Assembly: GCA_012026885.1 (NCBI GenBank)
Contig: VEPL01000038.1
Location: forward strand, 1-37,143
DNA from: Betaproteobacteria bacterium
GTDB taxonomy: Bacteria; Pseudomonadota; Gammaproteobacteria; Burkholderiales; Rhodocyclaceae
Direction of reading: 5' to 3'
Length of the DNA: 37,143 bases
The notes beneath the pieces were generated by a model that worked only from the letters and a program-made list of their open reading frames with translations, had not been told where the DNA came from and searched no databases. Position 1 is the first letter of the stretch. Each line of letters starts with the position of its first letter. The position numbers were made by a program, and so were the translations under genes. Of the stretch, positions 1 through 8,645 are shown one piece after another.

Positions 1-137
1 GCTTCTTCCACCGCAATCTCGTCAAACGGGTTCATGCTCATCTTGACGTTCGCGAGATCAACACCACTCCCGTCCGCCTTCACCCTTACCTTCACGTTGT
101 AATCAACCACCCGCTTCACGGGTACTAGAATCTTCAT
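1..137 (-). CDS. etfB: electron transfer flavoprotein subunit beta (5' part only)
   Basis: Only the first 45 or so codons are in the window; the gene runs off the left edge. The N-terminus reads [17 protein letters not shown] and continues through a segment ending [11 protein letters not shown], the typical start of EtfB. With EtfA this protein carries FAD/AMP and passes electrons from acyl-CoA dehydrogenases to ETF-ubiquinone oxidoreductase in the cytoplasm. It lies 85 bases downstream of the acyl-CoA ligase on the same strand, so the two probably serve one fatty or organic acid oxidation pathway. Identification rests on the N-terminus only, but that part is highly characteristic. Confidence 0.9.
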   Translation of the reverse strand, partial: MKILVPVKRVVDYNVKVRVKADGSGVDLANVKMSMNPFDEIAVEE

Positions 138-167
138 GTTCGCCTCCGTCGTCTCGCGCACCGATTC

Positions 168-192
168 CCCGTGCCGCTTCTGGCGGCACGGG
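168..192 (-). other. stem-loop between acyl-CoA ligase and etfB
   Basis: A perfect 10-bp stem (168-177 with 183-192) with a 5-base loop lies between the ligase stop and the etfB start. There is no T-run on the minus strand after it, so it is not a standard intrinsic terminator. It could be a partial terminator, an RNA-processing or 3'-end-protecting structure that sets the ligase/ETF ratio. Confidence 0.5.
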
Positions 193-222
193 TTCCGGCT
201 TGCTGCTGGGGTTGGGTAGGGG

Positions 223-1860
223 TTACTCGATCGCCAGGGCCGACTTGGCCTGCTGGCGAAGGACGTATTTCTGGATCTTGCCGGTCGAGGTCTTCGGCAG
301 TTCGCCGAAGACGACCTGCTTGGGCACCTTGAAGCGCGCCAGGTGACCACGGCAGTGCTCGACGATGTCGGCTTCCGAGCAGCCGGCGCCGGGCTTCAGC
401 TCGATGAAGGCAGCCGGCACTTCGCCCCACTTCTCGTCGGGCTTGGCGACGACGGCGGCAGCGATCACCGAGGGATGGCGATAGAGCACGTCCTCGACCT
501 CGAGCGACGAGATGTTCTCGCCGCCGGAGATGATGATGTCCTTGGAGCGGTCCTTGATCTTGACGTAGCCGTCGCTATGGACGACGGCCAGGTCGCCGGT
601 GTGGAACCAGCCGCCGGCGAAGGCTTCCTCGGTCGCCTTGGCGTTCTTGAGGTAGCCCTTCATGACCAGGTTGCCGCGGAACATGATCTCGCCCATGGTC
701 TCGCCGTCCCAGGGCACCGGCTCCATGCTGACCGGGTCGAGCACGGTGATCGCTTCCTGCATGTGGTAACGAACCCCCTGGCGCCCGTTGCGCGCTGCGC
801 GCAGGTCGATCGGCAGGCTGTCCCACTCAGGGTGCTTGGCGCATACCGAGGCGGGGCCGTAGGTTTCGGTCAACCCGTAAACATGGGTGATATTGAAACC
901 CATCTGCTCGGCGCCTTCGATGATGGCGGCCGGGGGCGCGGCGCCGGCGATCAGGCCGTTGACCTGGTGCGCGATGCCCTGCTTCAGCTCGGCCGGAGCG
1001 TTGATCATCATCCCGTAGACGATGGGAGCGCCGCACATGTGACTGACCTTGTGCGCCTTGATCAGCCCGAAGATCAGTGCCGGGTCGACCTTGCGCAGGC
1101 AAACGCTGGTGCCGGCATTGGCGGCCAGCGTCCAGGGGAAGCACCAGCCGTTGCAGTGGAACATCGGCAGGGTCCACAAGTAGACCGAATGCGGGGGCAT
1201 GCCCCAGGAGATGATGTTCGACGCGGAATTCAGGTAGGCACCGCGATGGTGATAGACGACGCCCTTGGGATTGCCGGTGGTGCCCGACGTGTAGTTGAGG
1301 GCGATCGCATCCCATTCGTTGGCCGGCAGTTGCCAGGCGAAGTCGGGACTGCCCTCATTGAGGAAGGCCTCGTAGTCCTTCTCGCCGAGGACCTCGCCGC
1401 CCGTGAATTCGGGATCGAGGGTATCGATGACGATGGGCTTCGGCCCTTCCAGCAGAGCGAGCGCACCCTTGATGATGGCCGAGAATTCTGGATCGGTGAT
1501 GAGCACCTTGGCTTCGCCGTGGGCCAGCATGAAGGCAATGGCTTCGGCATCCAGGCGGGTATTGAGTGTGTTGAGGACCGCGCCCGTCATCGGCACGCCG
1601 AAATGGCATTCGAACATCGGCGCCGTGTTGGGCAGCATGACGGCGACCGTGTCGCCCTTGCCGATGCCGCGGCCGGCGAGTGCCGACGCCAACTGGCGGC
1701 AACGGTCGTAGGATTCCTTCCAGGTGTACTGGCGGGCGCCCTGGATGACCGAGATGCGCTTCGGATAGATGAAGGCCGAGCGCTCGATGAAGCTCAGCGG
1801 TGACAGGGGAACATAATTGGCCGGGTTCTGGTCGAGCCCGACGGAATACGGATTGGCCAC
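223..1860 (-). CDS. acyl-CoA synthetase (AMP-binding, DmdB/medium-chain type)
   Basis: A 545-residue ANL-superfamily ligase that activates a carboxylic acid with ATP to an acyl-adenylate and then to acyl-CoA. Seen: the P-loop [10 protein letters not shown] near residue 190, the YGLTETYGP motif, GWFHTGDLA, the hinge [15 protein letters not shown] and the C-terminal catalytic lysine in [10 protein letters not shown] (K528). The N-terminus ([19 protein letters not shown]) is that of the family annotated as 3-methylmercaptopropionyl-CoA or medium-chain acyl-CoA ligases. The GTG start at 1860 is chosen because AGGAG stands 6 bases before it; an in-frame ATG at 1878 has no ribosome site. The true substrate cannot be read from sequence. 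It precedes etfB on the same strand and is divergent from a two-component system. Confidence 0.88.
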   Translation of the reverse strand: MANPYSVGLDQNPANYVPLSPLSFIERSAFIYPKRISVIQGARQYTWKESYDRCRQLASALAGRGIGKGDTVAVMLPNTAPMFECHFGVPMTGAVLNTLNTRLDAEAIAFMLAHGEAKVLITDPEFSAIIKGALALLEGPKPIVIDTLDPEFTGGEVLGEKDYEAFLNEGSPDFAWQLPANEWDAIALNYTSGTTGNPKGVVYHHRGAYLNSASNIISWGMPPHSVYLWTLPMFHCNGWCFPWTLAANAGTSVCLRKVDPALIFGLIKAHKVSHMCGAPIVYGMMINAPAELKQGIAHQVNGLIAGAAPPAAIIEGAEQMGFNITHVYGLTETYGPASVCAKHPEWDSLPIDLRAARNGRQGVRYHMQEAITVLDPVSMEPVPWDGETMGEIMFRGNLVMKGYLKNAKATEEAFAGGWFHTGDLAVVHSDGYVKIKDRSKDIIISGGENISSLEVEDVLYRHPSVIAAAVVAKPDEKWGEVPAAFIELKPGAGCSEADIVEHCRGHLARFKVPKQVVFGELPKTSTGKIQKYVLRQQAKSALAIE

Positions 1861-1966
1861 TTCAATCTCCTCGCACATTGCCAAAAGGACGCTGTTCTCT
1901 TTTTTGGGGTATCTGTTTATGTTTGCGGCGAGGATGACAAAAGACTCTTTCACAACTATTCGTGAA

Positions 1967-1985
1967 ATGTAACGAATGGTTACAT
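1967..1985. promoter_or_regulatory. palindromic operator candidate in the divergent region
   Basis: ATGTAAC and GTTACAT form a perfect 7-bp inverted repeat with a 5-base centre (GAATG). It lies in the 162-base region between the acyl-CoA ligase and the histidine kinase, which are divergently transcribed. Two copies of ATTCGTG (1958-1964 and 1991-1997), 33 bases apart, flank it on one face of the helix. Symmetry of this type fits a TetR- or GntR-type dimer; the direct repeats would suit an OmpR-type regulator. Which protein binds is unknown. Confidence 0.5.
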
Positions 1986-2010
1986 GGCGGATTCGTGCAC
2001 ATGGCTGCAC

Positions 2011-2016
2011 TAGAAT
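2011..2016 (+). promoter_or_regulatory. -10 element of the histidine kinase gene, possible leaderless start
   Basis: TAGAAT ends 6 bases before the ATG at 2023 and no Shine-Dalgarno sequence precedes that ATG. The distance would place the transcription start at or next to the A of ATG. No convincing -35 hexamer was found at 16-18 bases, so an activator would probably be needed. Confidence 0.4.
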
Positions 2017-2022
2017 CGCGCC

Positions 2023-4047
2023 ATGAAACCGGCCCAGCCCCCGCTCGACGACGCCAAGCGCCACGAGATGCTCCAGGCAGGACTCGACCTGCTCGACCAG
2101 GGCATCACCGTGTTCGATGCCGGATTGCGGCTGGTCGCCTGGAACCGAACGTTCCTGAGGCTTCTGGATTTTCCGGAGGACCTGGCGCAGGTCGGCACCC
2201 CCTTCGAGGCCTTCATCCGCTTCAACGCGCAGCGCGGGGAATACGGACCCGGCGATCCCGACGCACAGGTCGCCGAGCGCGTCGGCCAGGCGGCGACCTT
2301 CGAGCCACACGTCACCGAACGCCAGCGCCCCAACGGGCAGACCCTGCTGCTGCGCGGCGAACCGCTGCCGCACAAGGGATTCGTCACGCTGTACTCCGAC
2401 GTCACCGAGCAGCGCTACATCGAGAACCTGACGGAATACCAGAACGTCCAGCTCGAAGAACGCGTCCGGCGGCGCACGGCCCAACTCGAGAACGCCAATG
2501 CCCGCCTGACCCGGGCGAGCGAGGAAAAAACGCAGATCGCCGGCGCCCTGAAGCGCAGCGAGGAACGACTGCGGCTGATCAACGACACGATCCCGATCCT
2601 CATCGGCTACGTCGACCAGGACGAGGTCTACCAGTACGCCAACAAGGGCTATTCGGACTGGTACGGTCACCCCGAGGGCGCCGTCACAGGCCGCGCCGTG
2701 CTCGACGTGATCGGCCCCCATGTCTACGGGCAGGTACGCGATTCGGTGCGCAAGGCGCTGGCCGGCGAACAGGTCACCTACGAATACCAGATGGACCGGC
2801 TCGGCAAAACCGTCTTCGCGCGCAGCACACTGGTGCCGGAAATCACGCCGGATGGCGAGACACTCGGATTCTTCGTTTTCTCCTACGAGATCACCGAGCA
2901 GAAGCGGATGCAGGCCGCCCTGATCCAGGCCCAGAAAATGGAGGCTATCGGCCAGTTGACCGGCGGACTCGCGCACGACTTCAACAACCTGCTCACCGTC
3001 ATCATCGGCAACCTCGCTGCCCTGCAGGATCACCACCCCGGCGACGCGGAAATCAACGAATTCGTCGATCCCGCGCTGCAATCCGCCCGTCGCGGTGTCC
3101 AGCTGATTCGCCGGTTGCTGACCTTTTCGCGCCAGCAGCCGCTGGAGCCACAGGCAGTCGAGATCGGCCGGCTGATCGCCAGCCTCGCGAAGCTCGTGCG
3201 CCGCTCGCTGCCGGAATCGATCGCCGTGTCGACCGACCTGGCGCAGGCCGCCATCCATGCCCTCGTCGATCCCGGGCAACTCGAGAGCGCCCTCCTCAAC
3301 TTCGCCCTCAACGCCCGCGACGCGATGCCCGATGGCGGCCAGCTGCACATCGCCGCGCGGGCGGTGGACCTGGCCGCCGACGCGACGCTCTTCGACGTTC
3401 CGCCCGGTACCTACGTCATGATCGAGTTCGCCGACAACGGCACCGGCATGACTGCCGACACCCTCGCCCGCGTGTTCGAGCCCTTCTTCACCACGAAGCG
3501 ATTCGGGCTCGGCAGCGGACTCGGACTCTCGATGGCCTACGGCTTCGCCAAGCAGTCCGGCGGCGGCATCACGATCCAGAGCCAGCCCGGGCGGGGCACC
3601 ACCGTCCTCATGGCGCTGCCGCTGATCCGCCCCGGCGCCGAACCTGCCGACGATGGCGGCACCGAGCTGCCCTCGGCCGGGGACGGTGCACTCGTCCTCC
3701 TGGTCGAGGACGACGCTGCCGTCCGGCGGGTTGTCCGGCAGCAACTGGTCGACCTGGGCTATCCCGTGATCGAGGCGGAAGACGGTGCCCAAGCCCTCGA
3801 ACTGGTCGACCAGGTCCCCGATATCGCGATCATGGTCAGCGACGTGATCATGCCCGGCGGCATCAATGGCCGCCAGTTGGCCGAGCAGGTGCTTGCCCGC
3901 AACCCGCTGATGCGCGTGGTGCTGATGAGCGGCTACAGCGACGAGGGCGAACCCGGGCATGGCCAGGATCTGCCGGTACTCGCCAAGCCCTTCGTCCGGC
4001 GCGACCTGGCCCGTGCCCTCGCCCAGGCCGGAGAGAAGACGCCATGA
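2023..4047 (+). CDS. hybrid PAS-domain sensor histidine kinase with C-terminal receiver
   Basis: A 674-residue soluble kinase without membrane segments. Domain order: an N-terminal PAS_7-type domain (about 15-130, beginning [21 protein letters not shown]), a short coiled coil (about 140-180), a second PAS domain (about 185-300), HisKA with the phospho-accepting H318 in [11 protein letters not shown], HATPase (N-box [11 protein letters not shown]-boxes DNGTGM and GLGSGLGLS) and a receiver domain with D607 in SDVIMPG. This layout resembles the cytoplasmic NahK/ErcS'-type kinases of Pseudomonas. The signal is unknown. The stop overlaps the start of the response regulator by four bases (ATGA), so both are translated as a pair. 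No ribosome site precedes the ATG at 2023, and the next ATG (2068) has none either. Confidence 0.88.
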   Translation: MKPAQPPLDDAKRHEMLQAGLDLLDQGITVFDAGLRLVAWNRTFLRLLDFPEDLAQVGTPFEAFIRFNAQRGEYGPGDPDAQVAERVGQAATFEPHVTERQRPNGQTLLLRGEPLPHKGFVTLYSDVTEQRYIENLTEYQNVQLEERVRRRTAQLENANARLTRASEEKTQIAGALKRSEERLRLINDTIPILIGYVDQDEVYQYANKGYSDWYGHPEGAVTGRAVLDVIGPHVYGQVRDSVRKALAGEQVTYEYQMDRLGKTVFARSTLVPEITPDGETLGFFVFSYEITEQKRMQAALIQAQKMEAIGQLTGGLAHDFNNLLTVIIGNLAALQDHHPGDAEINEFVDPALQSARRGVQLIRRLLTFSRQQPLEPQAVEIGRLIASLAKLVRRSLPESIAVSTDLAQAAIHALVDPGQLESALLNFALNARDAMPDGGQLHIAARAVDLAADATLFDVPPGTYVMIEFADNGTGMTADTLARVFEPFFTTKRFGLGSGLGLSMAYGFAKQSGGGITIQSQPGRGTTVLMALPLIRPGAEPADDGGTELPSAGDGALVLLVEDDAAVRRVVRQQLVDLGYPVIEAEDGAQALELVDQVPDIAIMVSDVIMPGGINGRQLAEQVLARNPLMRVVLMSGYSDEGEPGHGQDLPVLAKPFVRRDLARALAQAGEKTP

Positions 4048-4778
4048 AAGAAAACGAAGCGCAAAAACTGATCGCGATCGTCGAGGACGATCCCGACGTC
4101 GCCCGCATCATCGAGCAGGTGTTGCGCGATTTCGGCTTCCGGACCGCCTGGTCGCGCAGCGCCACCGATCTCCTTCGCCGCCTGCGCACCCTGGCCCCAG
4201 ACCTGTGCATCATCGACCTCGGCCTTCCGGACATGGACGGCCTCGAAGTCATGCAGCGCGTCCGCAGCCAGTCTGCCTGCGGCATCGTCATCCTCACCGG
4301 GCGTGCCCACGTCAGCGACCGGGTGATGGGACTCGAACTCGGCGCCGACGACTATGTCCTCAAGCCGTTCGAGCCCCGCGAACTGGTGGCACGCGTGCGC
4401 AGCATCCTCCGGCGCCGCGAAGGCGCCGCCGAAGCCGAGGGCCGTTCCCGGCGCATCGCCGAGTTCGGCGGCTGGCGCTTCAACCTCGCCAACAACACGC
4501 TGCATTCACCTGGCGGCGAGGAACAGGTTCTGAGCACCTCCGAAGCCGACCTGCTCAAGGTCTTCATCCAGAACCCCAACCGCATCCTGCGGCGCGAGCA
4601 ACTGATGGGCACCCGCGACCTGTCACCGACCGACCGCAGCATCGACGTGCGCATCTCGCGACTGCGCCGCCGCCTCGAGCCCAGCGAGGATAGTCCCGAG
4701 TTCATCAAGACGGTCTATGGCGCGGGCTACCTGTTTCTTGCAGCCATAGCCTGGCCAGGGGGCGACGCGACGGCATGA
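4044..4778 (+). CDS. OmpR/PhoB-family response regulator
   Basis: A 244-residue two-domain regulator. The receiver carries the acidic pair EDD near residue 15, phospho-acceptor D58 in IIDLGLPDMDG and the conserved lysine in LKPFEP. The C-terminal winged helix runs from about residue 140 and ends in the usual VYGAGYLF. It overlaps the hybrid kinase gene by four bases and is almost certainly its partner, although the kinase also has its own receiver domain, so signal may branch or relay. Likely targets include the divergent acyl-CoA ligase promoter (inference from position). A bidirectional terminator follows within two bases of the stop. Confidence 0.9.
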   Translation: MKENEAQKLIAIVEDDPDVARIIEQVLRDFGFRTAWSRSATDLLRRLRTLAPDLCIIDLGLPDMDGLEVMQRVRSQSACGIVILTGRAHVSDRVMGLELGADDYVLKPFEPRELVARVRSILRRREGAAEAEGRSRRIAEFGGWRFNLANNTLHSPGGEEQVLSTSEADLLKVFIQNPNRILRREQLMGTRDLSPTDRSIDVRISRLRRRLEPSEDSPEFIKTVYGAGYLFLAAIAWPGGDATA

Positions 4779-4779
4779 A

Positions 4780-4807
4780 AAAAGGGGCCCGCAGGCCCCT
4801 TTTGTTT
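4780..4807. terminator. bidirectional intrinsic terminator
   Basis: A 10-bp perfect stem (AAAAGGGGCC at 4780-4789, GGCCCCTTTT at 4794-4803) with the loop CGCA. A/T runs on both sides let it end both the response-regulator transcript (plus) and the hom transcript (minus), which converge here. Confidence 0.9.
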
Positions 4808-4827
4808 CCCTGGCCGGGAACCGTAGG

Positions 4828-6138
4828 TTATTGCAGTTCCTCGAGACGGATGCGCTTGACCTTGCCCTTCTGGGCGGACAATCCCTCGATCTTCGCGATC
4901 GCCGCGTCGGCCGCGCTTTCCCTGCACACGTGGGTGAGGATGATGATGTCGGTCTCGCCCTCGCCCTCTTCCGGCTCGCGCTGCAGCAGCGCATCGATCG
5001 AGATGCCCTGGTCGGCCAGGATGCGGGTGACGTCCGCGAGCACGCCCGGCTTGTCCTCGACGCGCAGGCGCAGGTAGTAGCCGGTCTCGACCTCGCTCAT
5101 CGGCAGGATGGGCAGGGTCGACATGGCATCCGGCTGGAAAGCCAGGTGCGGGACGCGATGCTCGGGGTCGGCGGTCGCCAGGCGGGTCACATCGACGATG
5201 TCGGCAATCACCGCCGAAGCGGTCGGCTCGGCGCCGGCGCCCTTGCCGTAGTAGAGCGTGGTGCCGACGGCATCGCCCTTGACGACGACCGCATTCATCG
5301 CCCCCTCGACGTTGGCGATCAGCCGCTTGGCCGGCACCAGCGTCGGGTGCACCCGCAGTTCGATGCCCTTGCTGCGGCGCTTGGCGATGCCGAGCAGCTT
5401 GATGCGGTAGCCGAGTTGCTCGGCGTACCTGATGTCGGAAGCCTCGAGCTTGGTGATGCCCTCGACGTAGGCCTTGTCGAACTGGACGGGAACGCCGAAT
5501 GCGATGGAGGCGATCAGCGTGGCCTTGTGCGCGGCATCGACGCCTTCGATGTCGAAGGTCGGATCGGCTTCGGCGTAACCGAGGCGCTGCGCTTCGGCGA
5601 GGACGTCGGCGAAGGAGAGGCCCTTGTCGCGCATCTCGGACAGGATGAAATTGGTGGTGCCGTTGATGATGCCGGCCGCCCATTCGATGCGGTTGGCGGA
5701 AAGGCCCTCGCGCAGCGCCTTGATGATCGGGATGCCACCGGCGACGGCGGCCTCGAAGGCCACCATGACGCCCTTCTGCTGGGCGGCGGTGAAGATCTCG
5801 GTGCCATGCACGGCGAGCAGCGCCTTGTTGGCGGTGACCACGTGCTTGCCGTTGGCGATCGACTGCATGACCACGTCGCGGGCCACGCCGTAGCCGCCGA
5901 TCAGTTCGACGACGATGTCGATCTCGGGGTCGTTGACGATGGCGAAGGCATCGTCGGTGACCTTGCAGGCACCGGCAGTGACCTGCTTCGCCAGATCGAC
6001 GTTCTTGTCGGCCACGGCCGTGATGCGGATCGGACGACCGGCGCGGCGGGTGATTTCCTCCGCATTGCGGTTGAGGACGGTCCAGGTGCCACCGCCGACG
6101 GTGCCGATGCCGATGAGGCCAACATTGATGGGTTTCAT
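4828..6138 (-). CDS. hom: homoserine dehydrogenase
   Basis: A 436-residue monofunctional enzyme that reduces aspartate-semialdehyde to homoserine for threonine and methionine synthesis. Seen: the Rossmann motif GLIGIGTVG near residues 8-16, the catalytic region with ADPTFDIEGVDAAHK, and a C-terminal ACT domain (from about residue 350, YYLRLRVEDKPGVLADVTRILAD) that commonly gives threonine feedback control. It follows alaA after nine bases, so the two form an operon. The terminator right after hom means thrC, which often follows hom in relatives, is not linked here. Confidence 0.96.
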   Translation of the reverse strand: MKPINVGLIGIGTVGGGTWTVLNRNAEEITRRAGRPIRITAVADKNVDLAKQVTAGACKVTDDAFAIVNDPEIDIVVELIGGYGVARDVVMQSIANGKHVVTANKALLAVHGTEIFTAAQQKGVMVAFEAAVAGGIPIIKALREGLSANRIEWAAGIINGTTNFILSEMRDKGLSFADVLAEAQRLGYAEADPTFDIEGVDAAHKATLIASIAFGVPVQFDKAYVEGITKLEASDIRYAEQLGYRIKLLGIAKRRSKGIELRVHPTLVPAKRLIANVEGAMNAVVVKGDAVGTTLYYGKGAGAEPTASAVIADIVDVTRLATADPEHRVPHLAFQPDAMSTLPILPMSEVETGYYLRLRVEDKPGVLADVTRILADQGISIDALLQREPEEGEGETDIIILTHVCRESAADAAIAKIEGLSAQKGKVKRIRLEELQ

Positions 6139-6147
6139 GATCTTCGC

Positions 6148-7386
6148 TTAGTTCGCTGGGTTGGTGTGGTGACGTTTGCGGTAGTTTTCGAGGAAGCGGG
6201 CGATGCGGCCGATCGCCTCCTTGAGGTCGTCCTCGTGCGGCAGGAAGACGAGGCGGAAATGGTCCGGATGCGGCCAGTTGAAGCCGCTACCCTGGACGAG
6301 GAGGACCTTTTCCTCCTGCAGCAGCTCGGCGATGAAGGCCTGGTCGTTCTTGATCGGATAGACCTTGGGGTCGAGACGCGGGAACATGTACAGCGTCGCC
6401 TTGGGCTTGACGCAGGTGACCCCGGGTATCGCGGTGATCAGGTCGTAGGCGACGTCGCGCTGGCGGCGCATGCGCCCGCCCTCCTTCACCAGGTCGTCGA
6501 TGCTCTGGTAGCCGCCGAGTGCCGTCTGGATGCCATGCTGCCCGGGCACGTTGGCGCACAGGCGCATCGAGGCGAGCATGTCGAGTCCCTCGATGTAGTC
6601 CCTGGCGTGACGCTTGTCGCCCGACACCACCATCCAGCCGGCACGGTAGCCGCAGGAGCGATAGTTCTTCGAGAGCCCGTTGAAGGTGATGGTCAGCACG
6701 TCGTCGGACAGCGCCGCGATGGACGTGTGCTTCGCCCCATCGTAGAGCACCTTGTCGTAGACCTCGTCGGCATAGATGATCAGGTGGTGCTGGCGGGCGA
6801 TGGCGATGATCTCGTGCAGCAGGTCGTCCGGATAGAGGGCGCCGGTCGGATTGTTCGGATTTATGATGACGATGGCGCGCGTGTGCGGCGTGATCTTGCT
6901 GCGGATGTCGTCGAGGTCCGGCAGCCAGTCCTTGCTCTCGTCGCACAGGTAATGCACCGGTTTGCCGCCGGAGAGGCTGACGGCGGCGGTCCACAGCGGA
7001 TAGTCCGGCGCCGGGACGAGCACCTCCTCGCCGGCATCGAGCAGGGCATTCATGGCCATGACGATCAGTTCGGAAACGCCGTTGCCGACGTAGATGTCCT
7101 CCAGCGTCACGCCCTTGATGGCCTTCTGCTGGGTGTAATGCATGATCGCCTTGCGTGCCGCGAAGATTCCCTTCGAGTCCGTGTAGCCGGCCGCGTTGGG
7201 CAGGTTGCGGATGATGTCCTGCTGGATTTCCTCGGGCGAGTCGAAGCCGAACGCGGCAAGGTTGCCGATGTTCAGCTTGATGATCTTGTGGCCCTCCTCC
7301 TCCATCTGCTTGGCTTTCTGCAGCACGGGGCCGCGGATGTCGTAGCAGACGTTGGCGAGCTTGGAGGACTTCTTGACGTGTTTCAT
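6148..7386 (-). CDS. alaA: AlaA-type alanine/pyruvate aminotransferase
   Basis: A 412-residue PLP-dependent class I aminotransferase, close in length to E. coli AlaA (about 405). Seen: INPNNPTGALY, ADEVYDKVLYD, and the PLP lysine K240 in GLSKNYRSCGYRAGW. It makes alanine from pyruvate and glutamate. The start at 7386 gives the family's normal N-terminus (MKHVKKSSKLANVCYDIRGP). It lies immediately upstream of hom and back-to-back with the Mth938-domain gene; the region between is only about 100 bases. Confidence 0.93.
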   Translation of the reverse strand: MKHVKKSSKLANVCYDIRGPVLQKAKQMEEEGHKIIKLNIGNLAAFGFDSPEEIQQDIIRNLPNAAGYTDSKGIFAARKAIMHYTQQKAIKGVTLEDIYVGNGVSELIVMAMNALLDAGEEVLVPAPDYPLWTAAVSLSGGKPVHYLCDESKDWLPDLDDIRSKITPHTRAIVIINPNNPTGALYPDDLLHEIIAIARQHHLIIYADEVYDKVLYDGAKHTSIAALSDDVLTITFNGLSKNYRSCGYRAGWMVVSGDKRHARDYIEGLDMLASMRLCANVPGQHGIQTALGGYQSIDDLVKEGGRMRRQRDVAYDLITAIPGVTCVKPKATLYMFPRLDPKVYPIKNDQAFIAELLQEEKVLLVQGSGFNWPHPDHFRLVFLPHEDDLKEAIGRIARFLENYRKRHHTNPAN

Positions 7387-7423
7387 GGCGGGTGTTCCGG
7401 CTTCGGCCCGGTCAGGCCAAAGG

Positions 7424-7429
7424 TATAAT
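7424..7429 (+). promoter_or_regulatory. -10 hexamer upstream of the Mth938-domain gene
   Basis: A perfect TATAAT lies 58 bases before the GTG start at 7488. No clear -35 was found 16-18 bases upstream, so this is a moderate call. Confidence 0.45.
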
Positions 7430-7487
7430 CCTACTTTATCGCCCCAGTCGCCGCAATTTGCGCGGCCTCAATCAGGATCGCCGCCAC

Positions 7488-7859
7488 GTGAAGCTCCATC
7501 TCGCCAATACCGCCGGGCTCAACATCTTCACCGCCTACGGCGAGGACTACGTCGCGGTCAACCACGAAAAACACCACCAGAACCTGATCGTCCTGCCGGA
7601 ATCGCTGATTGCCGGCTGGACGACGGCGACGATCGCGACGCTGGGTGCGGACGACATGGCCAGGCTGCTCGCGCTGGAATCCGAGATCATCCTGCTCGGC
7701 ACCGGCCACCGCCTGCGCTTTCCCGCCGCGGCGCTGATGCGCCCCTTCGCACCGGCCGGCATCGGGCTCGAGGTCATGGACCTGCAGGCTGCCTGCCGCA
7801 CGTACAACATCCTTGCCGCCGAGGGGCGGAAGGTTGCCGCTGCCCTGCTCTTTTGCTGA
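7488..7859 (+). CDS. Mth938-like domain (DUF498) protein
   Basis: A 123-residue small cytoplasmic protein of the Mth938/DUF498 family. The GTG start at 7488 is preferred because the protein then begins VKLHLANTAGLNIFTAYGEDYV, the usual N-terminus in the family, and AGGA lies ten bases upstream. An in-frame start at 7392 would add 32 unrelated residues. The core GTGHRLRFP and the C-terminal MDLQAACRTYNIL are recognisable. Relatives include the mitochondrial complex I assembly factor NDUFAF3; the bacterial function is not established. The gene is divergent from alaA. Confidence 0.83.
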   Translation: MKLHLANTAGLNIFTAYGEDYVAVNHEKHHQNLIVLPESLIAGWTTATIATLGADDMARLLALESEIILLGTGHRLRFPAAALMRPFAPAGIGLEVMDLQAACRTYNILAAEGRKVAAALLFC

Positions 7860-7912
7860 ACCGGCCTTGGCGGTACAGGGCGTGGCGTCCCCGTCAAGAA
7901 CTGGAGGAGGTA

Positions 7913-8290
7913 ATGAAAAAGGCAATCTTGACGCTGCTGCTGGTAGCGATGAGTACCGCCGCGACGGCTGATTTGGTGATAGTGGGTGAAACGGCCGACG
8001 CAGTTTTCTACATTGACCCGACAACGATTCACAAGAATGGCAACTTCCCAAGGATGTGGCGTCTGGAAAACCAGAAGCAACGGAACGAGGACGGCCGGAT
8101 GTCGCTGCTGATTCTGAGCGAGTATGACTGTAAGGAGGAGCGCTCAAGAACTGTCTCCTTCTCCGAGTACTCAGAATCGATGGCAAGCGGGCGTATGCTC
8201 GGTTCGATGTCGACCCCCAGCAGCGTCTGGGTCAATATCGCACCCGGCACGGCCAATGCGGCACTGCTCAGGGCAGCCTGCGCCAGATAG
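7913..8290 (+). CDS. secreted surface-adhesin E-like protein
   Basis: A 125-residue protein with a clear Sec signal peptide (MKKAILTLLLVAMSTAATA, residues 1-19) and a single domain that looks like the surface-adhesin protein E family: YIDPTTIHKNGNFPRMW, then SEYDCKEERSRTVSFSEY. GGAGG stands five bases before the ATG. Such proteins are small exported proteins whose role outside Haemophilus is unclear. One 60-base line counted here (8041-8100) is 57% G+C, a little below the core genes. The match to the family is from memory of its motif. Confidence 0.72.
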   Translation: MKKAILTLLLVAMSTAATADLVIVGETADAVFYIDPTTIHKNGNFPRMWRLENQKQRNEDGRMSLLILSEYDCKEERSRTVSFSEYSESMASGRMLGSMSTPSSVWVNIAPGTANAALLRAACAR

Positions 8291-8453
8291 CACCCAGCGC
8301 CTTCACCTTGGCGCCTACCGCGCCTTACAGGCACTTATCCGCCTGCGCCTGACGTCAGACCGGTGCCGGCCGCTCAAATCGCCGGAAATGCCCTTTTTCA
8401 AGTATTCGCATTCCCGATGCATCGCCTTGGTTGCAGGGATTTCGGGCGGTTCA

Positions 8454-8530
8454 TGGCGTGCCCGGAGGGACTCGAACCCCCGACCTGCTGCTTAGAAGGC
8501 AGCTGCTCTATCCAGTTGAGCTACGGGCAC
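8454..8530 (-). tRNA. tRNA-Arg (anticodon TCT)
   Basis: A full 77-base cloverleaf on the minus strand: 7-bp acceptor stem (GTGCCCG/CGGGCAC), D arm, anticodon stem GCTGC/GCAGC with loop CTTCTAA giving anticodon TCT, 5-base variable loop, T arm with TTCGAGT, discriminator G and encoded CCA (8454-8456). It reads AGA codons, which are rare in a high-GC genome. It lies 24 bases downstream of tRNA-Pro and is probably cotranscribed with it. Confidence 0.95.
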
Positions 8531-8554
8531 CCGAATATAGAAAACGAAGGAAAA

Positions 8555-8631
8555 TGGTCGGGGCGGTGGGATTCGAACTCACGACCCTCTGCTCCCAAAG
8601 CAGATGCGCTACCAGGCTGCGCTACGCCCCG
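8555..8631 (-). tRNA. tRNA-Pro (anticodon TGG)
   Basis: A full 77-base cloverleaf on the minus strand: acceptor CGGGGCG/CGCCCCG, anticodon stem TCTGC/GCAGA with loop TTTGGGA giving anticodon TGG, T loop TTCGAAT, discriminator A and encoded CCA (8555-8557). A TAGAAT -10 box lies just upstream. Confidence 0.95.
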
Positions 8632-8645
8632 ACACGAGGCTGCGG

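Noticed and set aside
223..3960. A continuous 1245-codon minus-strand reading frame joining the acyl-CoA ligase to sequence antisense to the histidine kinase
   Set aside because: The extra N-terminal part is the antisense of a clear kinase gene, has no family likeness and lacks a start near a ribosome site; the real ligase begins at 1860.
4831..7428. An 865-codon plus-strand open frame antisense to hom and alaA
   Set aside because: Composition (Gly/Asp/Val/Leu-rich, long open frames opposite genes) is typical of high-GC shadow frames; both sense genes are well known.
8349..8358. Palindrome CTGACGTCAG between the adhesin-E-like gene and tRNA-Arg
   Set aside because: A single 10-base palindrome without a promoter or second copy nearby; within chance expectation for a 37-kb window. 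The rest of 8291-8453 shows only a weak GCGCC/GGCGC stem without T-run.
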